Source: Diphasiastrum complanatum
Taxonomy: Eukaryota; Streptophyta; Lycopodiopsida; Lycopodiales; Lycopodiaceae
Direction: 5' to 3'
Assembly: GCA_029204225.1 (NCBI GenBank)
Contig: CM055102.1
Span: 45,387,484 to 45,451,483 of the forward strand
DNA length: 64,000 nucleotides
Each line of letters begins with the position of its first letter. Position 1 is the first letter of the stretch. The notes beneath the pieces were generated by a model that did not search any database, was not told where the DNA came from, and saw nothing but the letters and a program-made list of their open reading frames with translations. This document shows positions 1 to 15,399 of this stretch, piece after piece. The translations under genes and the position numbers were made by a program.

Positions 1-64
<64 letters not shown>
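1..64. repeat. (GA)n microsatellite
   Basis: Pure GA dinucleotide tract that begins at or before the window edge. No LINE-type hairpin or AATAAA box lies at its right flank, so it cannot be shown to be a LINE tail. Confidence 0.95.
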
Positions 65-67
<3 letters not shown>

Positions 68-71
68 GAAA

Positions 72-2455
72 TTGTTCCATATTCAGAAACAAATCCTTCA
101 CCTCAAGAAAAAAAAAACATCTTCAATAAATAATAAAAAAGATCACCTCTTCTGGACCCCAACAATTGGAACTGCTGGAAAAAGGCCAATGGAGCCGAGA
201 GTGCATCGATCAAGAATGTTATTCAGCTCTTATTACAATGTATTGGACGATGAAGAGCATATGGTCGAGGAAGAGCAAATCTTGGAATCTGAGGGTGACG
301 CAAATGTCAACCTCGACAATTTTGTAATTGATGATATCAGATACATATGGGGAAAAAATACTATGTTACAGATAGAAAGCAAAAATATCCAACGTGCCTC
401 AATTTTCACAAACCAACAAGCTTTGGATTACTCGTTTGTTGTGAACAATTGTTTGCAGATTTGATCAGACCCAACAGTCCACCACCGACATTGATCAACG
501 TAACTTTAAGGCCAGTTTCATTCAAGAAAGGTGACGAACTAGAAACTGTTTTTGATGGTCCAATTATGTTGCAAAAGACATATAAAGACTTCATGAGTGT
601 CGATAGGGTAGAAAATGATCAAGTCTACAAAGACACTTACCCCAAGGAGGTGATCTCAATCCTAGATCCAGATTGGATGGCCTGTGTAAAAATCGCTTTC
701 TGTCATATTGCATTTTTGAATCTATCGACGGACAACATTTTTGTTATGCATGCAATGAATTGGCGAAGGTTGCGTTTAATCAAAATAGGATTCATTCTCG
801 GATATTTGACGTGACTTTTAGGTTCGTACATGCCAAGATATGTATATTTAAGAATCTCGTTACATTCTTGAATCGGATAGGCTCAATCACGAACTAGAAG
901 AGAAGAAAAAAAAGAGCAGTCTGCCAAAAATCATGGAGCGTGCATGTGATCTTTGGATCTCATTGAATTGACCACGCTTTGTTAGAGGAGTGAAGCTAAA
1001 TACTGAGCAACTGAAACATATGAGATCATTTTATCTTGGTTTGCATGGAGTCCTTGGTAGTAGTATTGTCGGATCTTTGTCAGGACAACACACCATTATT
1101 TCGTTGTGACAAATTTTAGGAATACACAATAATAATCTTTCATTCAGATGAAACATTCAACAATTTTATGAAAGTCATGAAATTGTATGTGAATGATCAG
1201 ATCTCCTATGACGAACCCGCAATAGAATTGAGGAAGACAAAAAAACAAAGCAATAGCTATCCGGTTGTTCAAACGTTTGAGGTATATTCCAGATGCCATG
1301 TGCGGTCGTGTCCTCAAGCAACTTGTAAATGGAGAATTGTATTTTGGAAGAAAAAACAAAGAAAAACACATTGATGAAGGAGTTCTCTTGATGGTTCGTG
1401 AGATGGACGCACTAAGCATTGTACAGTATTTGCTCACTATAGAAGAAGACTTGCCTTTAGATGTGGAGTACAACAAAGATAGTATAAAACAGCTCTCAAG
1501 AATTATCAACCCAGACTTTTTGTCAGAATTGGGTTAGAGCATATTACGGGAAAGGCAAAGGTGTCACCTCAAAATTTACTGGTGTTATACCTAAACCATT
1601 GAGAGTGGTTGTAGAAAGTATAAAACAAAAATATCTTGCCACTCACAATATCGATCAGGACATTGGGACCTCTAGCAACATTGAATGGAGGTTTTTCTAT
1701 AAAGTAAAAACTTCAAAAGATGAGGAGGCCATTTGTTGTGGCACCGAAGAATCAAATTTCATGACACTTCTTTCTTCATTGTGGGAGCGTCCCACATTGT
1801 ATAACTTGGAATCTTTAGATTTCAATTACATTTTGTCAATGGTACGCAACCCTCACGCCACAAAGTTTGTGTGATTGTTTTCCTTTTGGAGCACAACATG
1901 AAAGAAGGAATAAAATCAAGCATCAAAGCAATGTGTGATGTATGATATCATGTTTTTTGAAGGTTACTACAAGCTGGCAACTCCTTTGAAAGAGAACAAT
2001 GTAACTGTTCCAAACTTGCAACCTGTACTATTTGTTCTCTACAATGTTGAGTCCTCAAATGATGTTAGCAGGTGCTTGCAAAGCAAATTCAAACTCTTAA
2101 GGTTGTGTTTCGGAGATAGTTGGAAATCAGCAAAACATTTTGTTTCATGCAAGCCAGATCACAAAAAAAAAAAAAACAAAGCATTGGCGAGGTGTGCAGC
2201 ATTATTGAATCTTTCTGTGTTCCAAGTTAGTCTGTGTGCCTATACAGAATGCCATATTGTGTAGCAGAGCTCATGAACACCATCGGTCGGACTATAGTAA
2301 CTTTTGATACTCCAACAAATGTAGATATGACCCAATCCTTCCTAGAGCATCAAAACCCTTTAGAATCACCTCCAAGTATAGATTCATCTAACGACTCAAG
2401 TTCCGAGTCTGAGAAACCTGATGAGGAAGCTATAGATATAAATGTAGATATGTGA
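72..2455 (+). pseudogene. unrecognised decayed coding region
   Basis: A series of plus-strand open segments (72-464, 347-814, 1265-1537, 1599-1874, 1935-2264, 2234-2455) in changing frames with protein-like composition. The last is an acidic, Ser-rich tail (residues such as SSNDSSSESEKPDEE) that ends in a stop. I recognise no family. The segments could be exons of one gene, but I could not fit clean GT-AG joins, and frame changes inside what looks like continuous coding sequence (for example 430-470) favour decay. It has no retroelement hallmark that I can name (no zinc knuckle, RT YxDD, integrase or transposase motif). It lies between two long GA tracts. Confidence 0.3.
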
Positions 2456-5413
<2,958 letters not shown>

Positions 5414-5599
5414 ACCTGCCCACCAAGAGAAAGTCAGCATTTGTTGGTAATGTAAACATCAGTCCAGGGAATAAATTGTGTAAGGATATATTGTTGGTAA
5501 TTTCATACAGCTTTCCATTCATAAATCTGTTCTTTTGAAATGTAATAACGATGTTTTTTAAATGGATGTCCAGACCACTTTTCTCGACGGGACCATTGA

Positions 5600-5823
5600 A
5601 GAGAAAATCTTTATGTCACAACCAGAAGGACATGAGCTGAGGGGAAAGCAACACTTTGTGTGCAAAATTCACAAGGCTTAGGAAATATCTTTAGTCTAAT
5701 GTAGGACAGAATCAATGGCAGCAGATTACTTCACAAAGGCTCTGTCAAAGGAGCACCACCTCAGATTCAACGACATGTTGAATTTGAAAATCAAAAGTCT
5801 TCAGGATTCACATCAAGGGGGAG
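5600..5823 (+). mobile_element. Ty1/copia pol C-terminus and polypurine tract
   Basis: The frame from 5715 begins MAADYFTKALSKEHH, the conserved end of copia RNase H (A-D-x-x-T-K-x-L). It is followed by the purine run AAGGGGGAG at 5815-5823, the expected polypurine tract directly before a 3' LTR. Everything upstream of RNase H is missing or unrecognisable, so this is a 5'-truncated element on the plus strand. The family assignment rests on the ADYFTK motif and the tract-LTR order. Confidence 0.75.
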
Positions 5824-6261
5824 TGTTGGAATTTGATGCTCAGCCTCAAATCCATTCAATAATGAGCATCTTGAACAACCAGAAACAGAAGGATCGAATT
5901 TCTAAACAGAGGATCGAAAAATTCAAGATCAAATTTTCTAGAATATTTTGATACTGGATCGACTCGAAGAATTCTATATTTTTCGAGTCTTTATACATTT
6001 TTCGATACTGTCAGTCTAAAATCTGACCCAACGACTTCGCGTTGACAGTCCGCCCACTTTGTACTTTCTTTTATTAGTAATGAGGCGGTTGTAATAACTG
6101 CAACAAAAGGTAGTTGTAGATATTTTGTAGGATATCAATCCTAGAATCTTCATCAGAAAACTTCTTTTGATTATTCGAGTTTTTGTAACTAGAATTATCA
6201 CGCTACTCATAATGCTAGCACTCGCTCGAGCTTCTGCTAACTAACCTATCGATTTCTGACA
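5824..6261 (+). mobile_element. copia 3' LTR
   Basis: It starts TGTTGGAATTTG directly after the polypurine tract. A plausible end is TTTCTGACA at 6261, giving about 438 bp with imperfect terminal inverted bases (TGTTGGAA against TTTCTGACA). The right end is inferred because no 5' LTR is present for comparison. Confidence 0.6.
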
Positions 6262-8080
6262 ATAGTCTGGTTCTAGATTAAAGAAGTGGATCACCAAAGC
6301 TCGTAAAGAGTTGTAGCCAACAAGTCTATCAAACAATACATTTGCACTTATGTACTTGAGAGAGCATTGTTTGCAAGAATTTTTTCATGGTTCTTTGTTG
6401 CAAATCTATGATGATGCAAATAGATGGTTTGTTTTTTAATGTTTACTTATGGACTTGCTTCTGGTGTTAAATTGGTGAAAATAAAACAACCAAAATGTGA
6501 CCCTGAAAAAGGCTTGGTGTTGTTTTGATCATGTGCATCATGTAAAGATTGGGTGACATTGGTAATGCATGTGTGGAGAACATCAAAATTTAATGGCCTA
6601 GTAGACAGAATCAACCAAGGAGATGGATCATATGGCCATTAGTAGCATGTAGACATCATTCAATGTGGTAGGTCTTGTAGATCAATGTGTCAAGTCAAGT
6701 AGATCATTTTTGTAATTCCCCATATGTGTGGAGAATATTTAAAAAATGTGAAACACTAATTGAGCGAGATATTTATGAAAGTTTTGGGGGCATTGAGGAG
6801 CTGAAAAAGGTCATCTAGTAAAATGACAAGGAACATAAAACTTTAGGCAAGCCAATGTCCACATTCCTACTTTTTTGGAAGTCGAGCCCATATCACAGGA
6901 AAAACTTTGCAAATTATGTGATTATGTTCTTCAGATTGGTGGTTCACATGGATAGTTAAACCACAAATTATATCAAACCAACTATGCTACTAGAAAACTG
7001 CTCCATTGTGAGACAAAAAAAATTTGACAAAAGAAGAGTTTGAGTGCTTGTGCAAGGGGGGATCATATTGGAATGTAGAAGTGAGAATACTGCTCTATAT
7101 GTCGGCTGTTTCGACCAACTGTCTAATGTAAGTAGGATCATAGTGCTTGGCACACAACTATTGTGAACCATTTATCGGGCACATGATTCCTATTCGTGAT
7201 TTGATTGTTGTATTATTGCAATGACTTAATTTACAGATTCTCTATTGTCTTTACATGCATTAGTCATTGTTGAATGCTCTCTTAGTGTTTTCTGTCTTTG
7301 TATCTGATATTGTCGTTCCATCGAGTTATATCAAATTTCTGTCGAAATTTGCACAATAGTCATAGAAGCCTAATTATTTGCACTCTTCGTGGTTGTCTTC
7401 AACAACTACCCAGACATTCTACTAAGTTAAACGAATGTTCTAAGCAACTGTTTGAATCTCGATAATTCGATTCGATCCTTATAGTTTTTCATTGTTTTTC
7501 TTTTGATTGGGGAGACAAGTTTGGCTTTGTCAAGCTACATTACGTCACAGATCCCCAACATTGTTGTCTTATTTATCATGTGATATTAAAAAAATAGCAT
7601 GTTCTGGTTGTTTTTATGATGTAAAATACTGTTGAAATTAATTAGAAAATTGTTGTTTGTGAATTGCTTGTGTGCATTAAATATGTTGATGTACAAAGTG
7701 ATTGTCATTTATTTTTGGGAGTTGTTCATTTAGTCACTTTCCAATTATAACATTCTATGGATACCTTTGAAAAGTAAGACAACCATTATAAAAAATATTG
7801 TATCCACTCAGATTGCATTTTGTGTTCAAAATATCTAAAAAATTATGGTTGTTATAATTAATGTTTTTTATCGTTTTGGGTTTTGTTTGTTCAATCACAT
7901 TCTTAAATGTCCACCAAATCAAACCTAGATTGGAGAACCCAAAGAACAAGGGATAACGTGCAGTAGACCAAACCGTTCCAACCAAACTTGGATCAAAATG
8001 AACCCAACCACCGAGCAATGGGGAGATAGGCAAAACCGATCGGTAGAAGCGCTTCCACAATCTGACAACCTAATATCCGA
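6262..8080. other. gene-poor AT-rich stretch
   Basis: I see no coding region, LTR pair or tandem repeat. Some text may be relic copia untranslated sequence downstream of the LTR. Confidence 0.4.
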
Positions 8081-8421
8081 GAGACACTCAATGATTCACA
8101 TACACACTGGTGGGGGTATAGACAGAGTGTAGAACCCACCCTACTTGCCCATGCACAAAATACACATGGAAGCCGTCTATTTGATCATGCCAACCTCCCA
8201 TGCATGTCTATTGCATGTAGGAATTCCTTATCTCGTAATAGCCAGGAATCATGGAAAATCATGTTGAATGCACACTCACACTTAACCATGAATGCAACAC
8301 ACATGCTACTAGCGCATGCATGTGGTCACCTGACCACATGGTCCTATTGAGCTATTTTTCAAGTTAGGTCTGATCTGAATGTCCAAGGCACCCCCTAACA
8401 GTCCAAACCCCGTTAGGGTCA
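8081..8421 (-). mobile_element. Ty3/gypsy 3' LTR (minus-strand element)
   Basis: Read on the minus strand, the LTR begins TGACCCTAAC just after the purine run AAGGGGGGAAG and ends near 8081-8092. It matches the segment at 9883-10227 over its whole length in the same orientation, with scattered substitutions. The shared text includes the CATGCATGTCTATTGCATG block and the CCAAGGCACCCCCTAA end. The two copies flank a short internal region, so they are the LTRs of one element. Confidence 0.8.
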
Positions 8422-9882
8422 TGACTTCCCCCCTTATTCTAGTTTTGCCCTCAGAACTTAAATTCAAAAAAACTTCTCTTTAGATTACCTTCTAGTTTCT
8501 GAGAGTCCTCATCATTAGAATGTCCTTCCTTTCCAATGAACCAGATACTTAATAACCTCCAAATTTTGTAATAGTTTGGTTCTTGTATCAATCATCCTTT
8601 TGGGTTCTAAAGGAATTTTTTCAAATAAGTCTTCAAACGAATCTAGACCTTTAACAGAACCAAGGTGATCTACTTCATGTAAACTCATCTTCAGACTACT
8701 GACATGGAATACGAGATGAGCTTTGATCTCACGTCCAGTAAATCTAATTGATAAGTTAAATATCCAATCTTTTTCAAGATTGTATACAGTCCACTATAAC
8801 GAGCAGACAACTTGTAATGCTTTTTGATATGCATTACTCTAGAATCCTTTGGAAATCTAAGATACACCCAATCCCCAAGTTGACACCCATGTCGATCTTT
8901 TCAAATTAGCAAAATGTCAAACCCAATCTTGGGCACTTTGCACATTTTCTAGAGCTAACTGTAGCATTTCTTGCATTTCTAGTAAGAAATCGACAGTCCA
9001 AAACCGACTTGTGAACTTCGGATCATGATAAACTGAGATGATTTTGATTCTTCTATTCATTTCTGTTTCAAATCAAAGTCGAATTCTTGTATTAGCTCAA
9101 CCCTCAAGCTTTACGGCCCCTTGGGTCTTTTTGGTTACAAATATATTTTAATGGTTGGTGATCCGAGCACACTATAAATTTACTCCCATATAGATAGTAG
9201 CTCCACGTCTTTAACACATGCACCATAGCAAAAAGCTCCTTTTCTTGCAGGATTTATTGAGTTTGTGCATTAGATATTTTTTTACTCTCAAAGGCAATGG
9301 GCCTTCCCTCATGGAGTAGAGCCGCACCCATAGCAAGATTACTAGCATCGACTTTGACAACATAAGATTTATCAGGATCCGCTAGATGTAAAAGACCTCA
9401 AGCCTTTAAGCATTTAGCTTTATTTCGTTGGCACTGATCACAATGTAACACATAAGATCTTACGAAAGGTCTTAATTTTGGCCAATAGAAATCCCTTCAT
9501 ACCAAATCTAATGTACGATGTATACCTGGATGTCCGGCACAAGGTGCATCGTGACATCAAATAGATTTTTTTTCTTAACAACATCCAATCCGAGTACACA
9601 TACTTTTCCCCTTCTGAACAAAAGTTCATTATAAATGGAAAAGTCCTCTACTACTTTCCTATATTTCTCATCAAATTGATCACCTTGCAAATCAGTTCTT
9701 GATTGAGAGCCCAACAGAACCTTTTTCCAAATAGGTCCAAAATGAGGATCTTGTTCATAAAGACCTCGTAACGAAAGATAGAAATCCATGGCGATTTTTG
9801 TGAACAAAAGTTCATTCACTTCACCAATTGGACTCAAGGCATCAGCCATCTGATTTGAAAGACTTTGATATATCTCAGCCAA
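8422..9882 (-). mobile_element. small Ty3/gypsy element with scrambled pol
   Basis: On the minus strand the order is: an ADALSP linker starting right at the 5' LTR (9882-9508); a fragment of the integrase zinc finger with CDQC near 9440; then RNase H with VDASNLAMGAALLHEGRPIAFESKK (about 9360-9260) and SDHQPLKY; then an integrase scrap with DPKFTSRFW (about 9030); then linker and chromodomain-like text to about 8500. In an ordinary Ty3 element RNase H precedes ADALS and the zinc finger, so the order is rearranged. Gag, protease and most of RT and integrase are absent. Stops and frameshifts are frequent. It is dead and can only have moved in trans, if at all. Confidence 0.7.
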
Positions 9883-10227
9883 GAGACTCTCAGTGATTCA
9901 CATAGACATTGGTGGGGGTACATATATATAGAGTGTAGAACCCACCCTTCATGCCCATGCATAGAATCCACACGGAAGCCATGTATCTGATCATGCCAAC
10001 CTCCCATGCATGTCTATTGCATGTAGGAATCGCCTATCCCATAATAGCCAGGACTCATGCAAAAGCATATTGAATGCACACTCTCACCTAACCATAAATG
10101 CAACGCACATGCTAATATCGCATGCAAGTGGTCACTTGACCACATGGTCCTACTCAACTATTATCCAAGTTAGGTCTGATCCCGATGTCCAAGGCACCCC
10201 CTAATAGTCCAAAGCATGTTAGGGCCA
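9883..10227 (-). mobile_element. Ty3/gypsy 5' LTR (minus-strand element)
   Basis: Direct repeat of 8081-8421, about 345 bp. On the minus strand it begins TGGCCCTAAC at 10227. A CATATATATAG stretch near 9940 differs from the other copy. The similarity is high but far from identical, so the insertion is not recent. Confidence 0.8.
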
Positions 10228-12056
10228 TGGCACATTCCAATTAAGTTAATGGATGCCAATCCTTATGAACAATCTTTTATCTATTGAAACTACAATTTTT
10301 GTTTACAATGTCTAAAGAAATCAATGTTTTTTGTCTAGAAAAACTCACTAAGCTCACACAAGGCCAATCCTCATTCAACTATATGAAGTCAAATTTTTTG
10401 AAGTTGCTTGTGCAATGGCGATACTACTATTCATCATATAGTCCTTTTTGCATGCCTGGCTTGCATAAAAGATGCACGTCAATATTAAACTCATGATTAA
10501 GAGCTATTGTCTATGCAATTACGTATACTCATATCTAAGAGTGCATTACAACATGAATTGTGTTTAATTTATTTGAATCAAGTAGTCATCAATTTGTTAC
10601 ATTTAGAATATCACAACATAATAAACAAGACAATCTACAAGATCATGAGGAGCTTGTTCATACATGTGCATGCTCCAATTACTAAAAAAGCACTCAAATC
10701 ATTGGAAAATGAAAAAAAAAAAAAAGATTGCAGTTTACATTTATTAAAAAAGAAGAAGAATACATTTCGTGCTTCAACTCACATAGAAGAGACACGATAC
10801 CTTTTAGAAAATAATCAAAATAGCTTACTACTATTGTGCCAAAGCTAATGATTTCAAGAATTTATTTCATTAGTGTGTAGTTTAGGTTATTTTGCATACA
10901 TTTTAATTAGATTATTGTTTCTTATGCATCTCTAATATAAATTGTGGTGCAAATGAACATTATGTGGTCATAATGCACATTGGCATCTGAAAATTGTGGT
11001 TACAATTGCAATTTGAACTTGAAAGCGAAACTAAATAATAAATGGTGAATATCAAAATATCAAATTGTGAGTGTGATACATTTCTACAATCACAATGAAT
11101 TTGTGGATGTCAAAATGTAAAAATCTAAAATTGTGAGTATAATTACAATTGGCGCTTAAAAGCATAATTATGTAGAATTTATAACATCAAAAATCTTGAA
11201 TTAGAACCTATGATATGATCTTTCAATTCGACAACTTCTACTTGGAGGTGTTTGTACTTGTGACCTCGACATTTACGTATTTGAGCCAAATAAACTTTTC
11301 AACTTATCATTTGCAATGATTATGAATGTTGAAAGTTGCAATTACAATTGTGATCAAAACTTGAGAACATGAAATTAAGCATGAATTTGCAAATATCAAG
11401 TCATGAAATTAAGAAGTATATGTTCTAGACTTTGACATATATGCTTATAAGACAGAGAAATTGCTCAACTTATTAATCTACAAAGTGATGGTAGAATTGA
11501 GACTATGGAATTTATGATGGATGTTCTAGATGTGCAGTGTATCTAGGCAAAAAAATAGTGTCATTAATATAAAAGTAATTAAATAACAAAAGACACAAGA
11601 AAATCCAAAAAACTAGATGCACAATCATGAATTTTCAATCTCATTCAACAACTTCAAGCTCAAAAAAGTGGATAAAAAACAAGGTAGTCAAAACATGATG
11701 AATTGAGAGGTTTTTCTTAATCTTTTCAACAAGCTTGTTAGAGTGACAAAATACTTGATTGAATTATGAACAAAAAGTGACTAACTCCATGATGACAACT
11801 TCAATGAAACACCGTTTTTTCTTACGAAGACGAATGGATTAGCTCAACTTCAAGACAACACTAGTGTTGAACTTCAAAAAAATGTCATCAACATTGATGT
11901 TTTTATTGTCAATTTGTTTCAAAATGTACTAAGGTCGATCATTTAAAATATTAGATTGCAAAAGTTTATAGGTTCATTAAAATAGTAGATCCTAAGTCTA
12001 TAGTACATGCTCATCCATGTACATGGTTACACGAGTCTTGGTCATTGACACACAAT
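10228..12056. other. AT-rich region without recognised genes
   Basis: Contains weak plus-strand open frames (10284-10496, 10507-10848) of Lys/Asn/Leu-rich composition that I do not recognise. I see repeated short AT words (CAATTGTGA, TACAATTG) between 10980 and 11400 but no defined unit. Confidence 0.4.
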
Positions 12057-12208
12057 AAGATCTTGTACTACTTTACTATATCGACGAAGCCATCGTGGAG
12101 ATATACATGTGTGTACTTTTTTAACATTCAACAAGATCTTGTACTACTTTACTATATCGAAAAAGCCATCGTGGAGATATATGTGCATGTGCTTTTTTAA
12201 CATTCGTT
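12057..12208. repeat. 76-bp tandem duplication
   Basis: Two adjacent copies starting AAGATCTTGTACTACTTTAC at 12057 and 12133. Each includes GCCATCGTGGAGATATA and ends in a TTTTTTAACATTC block. They differ by a few substitutions. Confidence 0.9.
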
Positions 12209-12576
12209 TTGTGACTTGTCAACTTGTAATTTTAGCACACTCATAGAAAAGGGATCACGTTTTAAATAAACGTGCCACCTTTAGCGTTGTACATTAAGTG
12301 TGACCATCACTAGTGCAAGTGACAAATTTCAAAATAGGCAATTTAAGATGTGATAGCCCTTGCTAAGGCTCGTTACATGCCATGGACAATGACAATGCAT
12401 TGTGCTCCATGGCTAGGCTACGTTGGTGCAAACTGTAATTAAAAAAATAATTATCCATGCTTTTATTGATTAAAGACCCTCATCCCACTTTCTTTGCACA
12501 ATGTGTAGATGTGGAGTTCTTTTACATTTTTTTTGGGTCTTTTTGGCTAGTCTCGTGATTTTTTGGTTTTGTTTTA

Positions 12577-14680
12577 TTGCATTTTGCACATAATGACCAG
12601 GTGCAAAAATGTAATTTGCATTTTTTGAGATCTTTTTTACAAATGTGTTTTTTCTCGCAGAATGTGCACGTGGTAGCAGCCCATGACGGGATGCCACATG
12701 GCTCATGCAAATTTTGTCCGTGCATGTGCCATGCGACAACTTGCCATTGGCTATATATTCCCTTGGAAACAAGGAAGAAAGAAGATCCTAGTGCATGCAA
12801 AGGGATCATGGTTGGATACTCATCCACCAAGAAGGCCTATAGAGTCCTTATACTCTCTACTTCTCAAGTTATTGAAAGTAGAGATGTTGTCTTTCATGAA
12901 GATCAACACTCATCTTTTGAAGAGGCCGAGATCAAGAAATCTATGGATGCATCACCAATTATTGATTTTGAAGACAATCATGATGTGATGGGGTCGATAT
13001 TTGAAGAAGACTCTCCTCGGATTTTCTCACCAAGAAGATCCATGAGAGATAGATCCGAGCCTAAGAGGATCTCATATGTTGATAAAGGCAAACAAGTGGA
13101 TCTTGATTCCAATAATTATGTTTTTTATGTCTCTCTTGAAGGGCTAAAGAATATACAAGAGGAACTCAATACCAAGGAGTGGTATGATGCCATGAAGCAA
13201 GAGTATGATGCATTGATCACCAACAATACTTGGGAGCTCGTGGATCCTCCATCCAACAAGCATGTGATTGGTTGCAAGTGGGTATTTAGGATCAAGTTCA
13301 ATCATGATGGCACCATCAACAAGCATAAAGCAAGATTATGTGCCAAAGGATTTGCTCAAATCCATGGTCTTATTATGAGGAGACCTTTGCACCCGTTGCA
13401 AAGATGGTGACCATAAGAATTCTTATTTCTCTTGCTTGTTTCTTCAAGTGGAAGGTGTTCCAATTAGATGTATCCAATGCTTTTCTAAATGGTTATCTTG
13501 AGGAGGAGATCTATATGGAACAACCTCAAGGATTCATCATGGATGAGTCCAAAGTGTGCTTGCTCTTCAAAAGTCTTTATGGACTCAAGCAAGCACCAAG
13601 ATCATGGTATTCAAGACTTAATTCTTTTCTTATCTCACTAGGATTTACTCTTAATGACTATGATCCTTCCATGTATCTAAAGTTTGTTGATATCAATATT
13701 GTCATTCTTCTAATTTATGTTGATGACATTATTCTTTGTGGAAGTTGTATCAAGCTAGTTGATGAAACTAAGCTAGCACTTGGATGTGAGTTTAAAATGC
13801 AAGATCTAGGAGAGATACATTACATCCTAGGCCTAGAAATTGATTTTTATGAAAATCATGTCTTTATATGCCAATCTAGATATGCTCACTCTATGTTGGA
13901 AAAATTTCATATGGAAAATTCTAAGAGCATAGATACTCCAATGGAGCAAATTGTAAAAGATCCTAATAAAGCTGATGAAAGATCCTTTGAGGACATCACA
14001 CTTTTTAGGAGTCTTGTAGGCTCCTTGATTTGGCTTACCATTATTAGGCCCGATCTAGGTTTTTGTGTGCACAAATTGAGTCAATTTATGCAAGATCCTA
14101 AGATCCATCATTGGAAGATGGCCAAGAGGATTCTAAGATATGTATCTTCATCTTGTGATTATGGTCTACTCTATAAAAGTGAAGATCTATTCATTGTTGG
14201 CTACTCGGATTTGGACTTTGCAAGTGACAAGATGGATCGAAAGTCTATTAGTGCATACACTATCTTTCTTGGAGGCAATCTAATATCTTGGCTTAAAAAA
14301 AGCAAGATACTATATCTCTCTCTTCATGTGAGGCCGAGTACAAAGCACTCACTACAACTACCAAAGAGGTGATTTGGATCAAGAGGTTATTAATGGAGCT
14401 AAAGTGCATCAAGGAAGATGATCTACCAATGATCAAGTGTGATAACATCTCGGCCCAAGATCTTGCCAACAATCCCATATTTCATGCAAGAAGCAAGCAC
14501 ATAGAAGTGGCACACCATTTTGTGAGAGAAAAGATTGTTGGAGGAGAAATCTGTTTGGAGCATGTCAACTCGTCCTCTTGTATTGCCGATCTACTCACCA
14601 AGCCTTTGAGCAAAAGTGCTTCCATCAAGCATAGATCTAATCTTGGAGTTATATCAAGATCAATGCTCAAATCTTCATAG
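12577..14680 (+). mobile_element. Ty1/copia pol (integrase tail, RT, RNase H), frameshifted
   Basis: The first frame (12770-13375) carries the end of integrase (KGIMVGYSSTKKAYRV) and the RT start (W-x-x-AMKQEYDALITNNTWELV ... KWVFRIK). After a frameshift near 13360, frame 13338-14372 carries YEETFAPVAKM, FQLDVSNAFLNGYLEEEIYM, LYGLKQAPRSWY, YVDDIIL, and RNase H GYSDLDFA. After a second shift near 14330, frame 14369-14680 carries the RNase H end (ADLLTKPLSK). Copia motif order is normal. Gag, protease and the integrase core are missing, and there is no 5' LTR. This is an inactive, 5'-truncated but fairly young copy. Confidence 0.9.
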
Positions 14681-14698
14681 ATAATTTTTTAGGAGGAG

Positions 14699-15354
14699 TG
14701 TGAAGAATTGAAAAAGATTATATATGTTAGATATAGGGGTCATATGTTCTTTACATCAAGCATCTAGGTGTAGGATGTTGATAGGAATAAATTTGGCATA
14801 GATGGCAAATTATGCATTTCCACTTGTAATGCCACTATTGAGCCAAAATAGAGTAAGAGGCTAAACTCGTGCCAGTTATTTGATGAATTTCAAGATGTCC
14901 AATAGGATTTAGAGGTGGAACCATGTGAGGTCCAATAGGAAATTGAGGTGTACTTGAATATAGTCCAATAGAATTAAGAGGTGCATGAATCAATGGTCCA
15001 ATAGGATCAAGAGGTGACAAAGTATGGTCCAATCATAGTTAAGCATAGTGGTAGCTCATGGATCTACTAGTATCATTGTACTCCTCATTTTGAAGCTAAT
15101 TGATTTGGTGATTATATGGATTTTGAGTGTTATTGGATTTCTAGATTTCTCTCTCTACCCGAGAGCTCATGATGCTTTTTCTCTCTCTACCCGAGGAGAG
15201 CAGCTTGTTTTTACTTAGATTATTTTTTGAATACTTCCCACACGTGTGAGTGAGAGTTGGAAGTGATTGAATGCATGTAGTAGTGTGTTTTTGCCATAGG
15301 ATCTAAGATTGATCTTGAATCTCAATCTAGTCTAGATCTTGGTGCATCTACACA
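14699..15354 (+). mobile_element. copia 3' LTR
   Basis: The purine run AGGAGGAG directly after pol is followed by TGTGAAGAATTG, the LTR start. A plausible right end is CATCTACACA at 15354 (terminal bases complementary to TGTGAAGA), giving about 656 bp. The right end is inferred. The LTR contains a 33-bp tandem repeat. Confidence 0.65.
14897..15040. repeat. 33-bp tandem repeat inside the copia LTR
   Basis: Five units starting GTCCAATAG (the last GTCCAATC) at 14897, 14930, 14963, 14996 and 15027. Each has a conserved 21-base part (GTCCAATAGGATTAAGAGGTG-like) and a variable 12-base part. Because 33 is divisible by three, the minus strand stays open and reads as an 11-residue repeat with P-x-x-PIG. 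That is probably a by-product of the period. Confidence 0.9.
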
Positions 15355-15399
15355 CCTTAGGAGATCACAAGTACATGTTGTGGACAATCCACACGTGTG

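Noticed and set aside
14835-15032. 65-residue minus-strand frame with 11-residue PIG repeats
   Set aside because: It lies in a copia LTR and follows from a 33-bp tandem repeat; no start context or homologue is recognisable.
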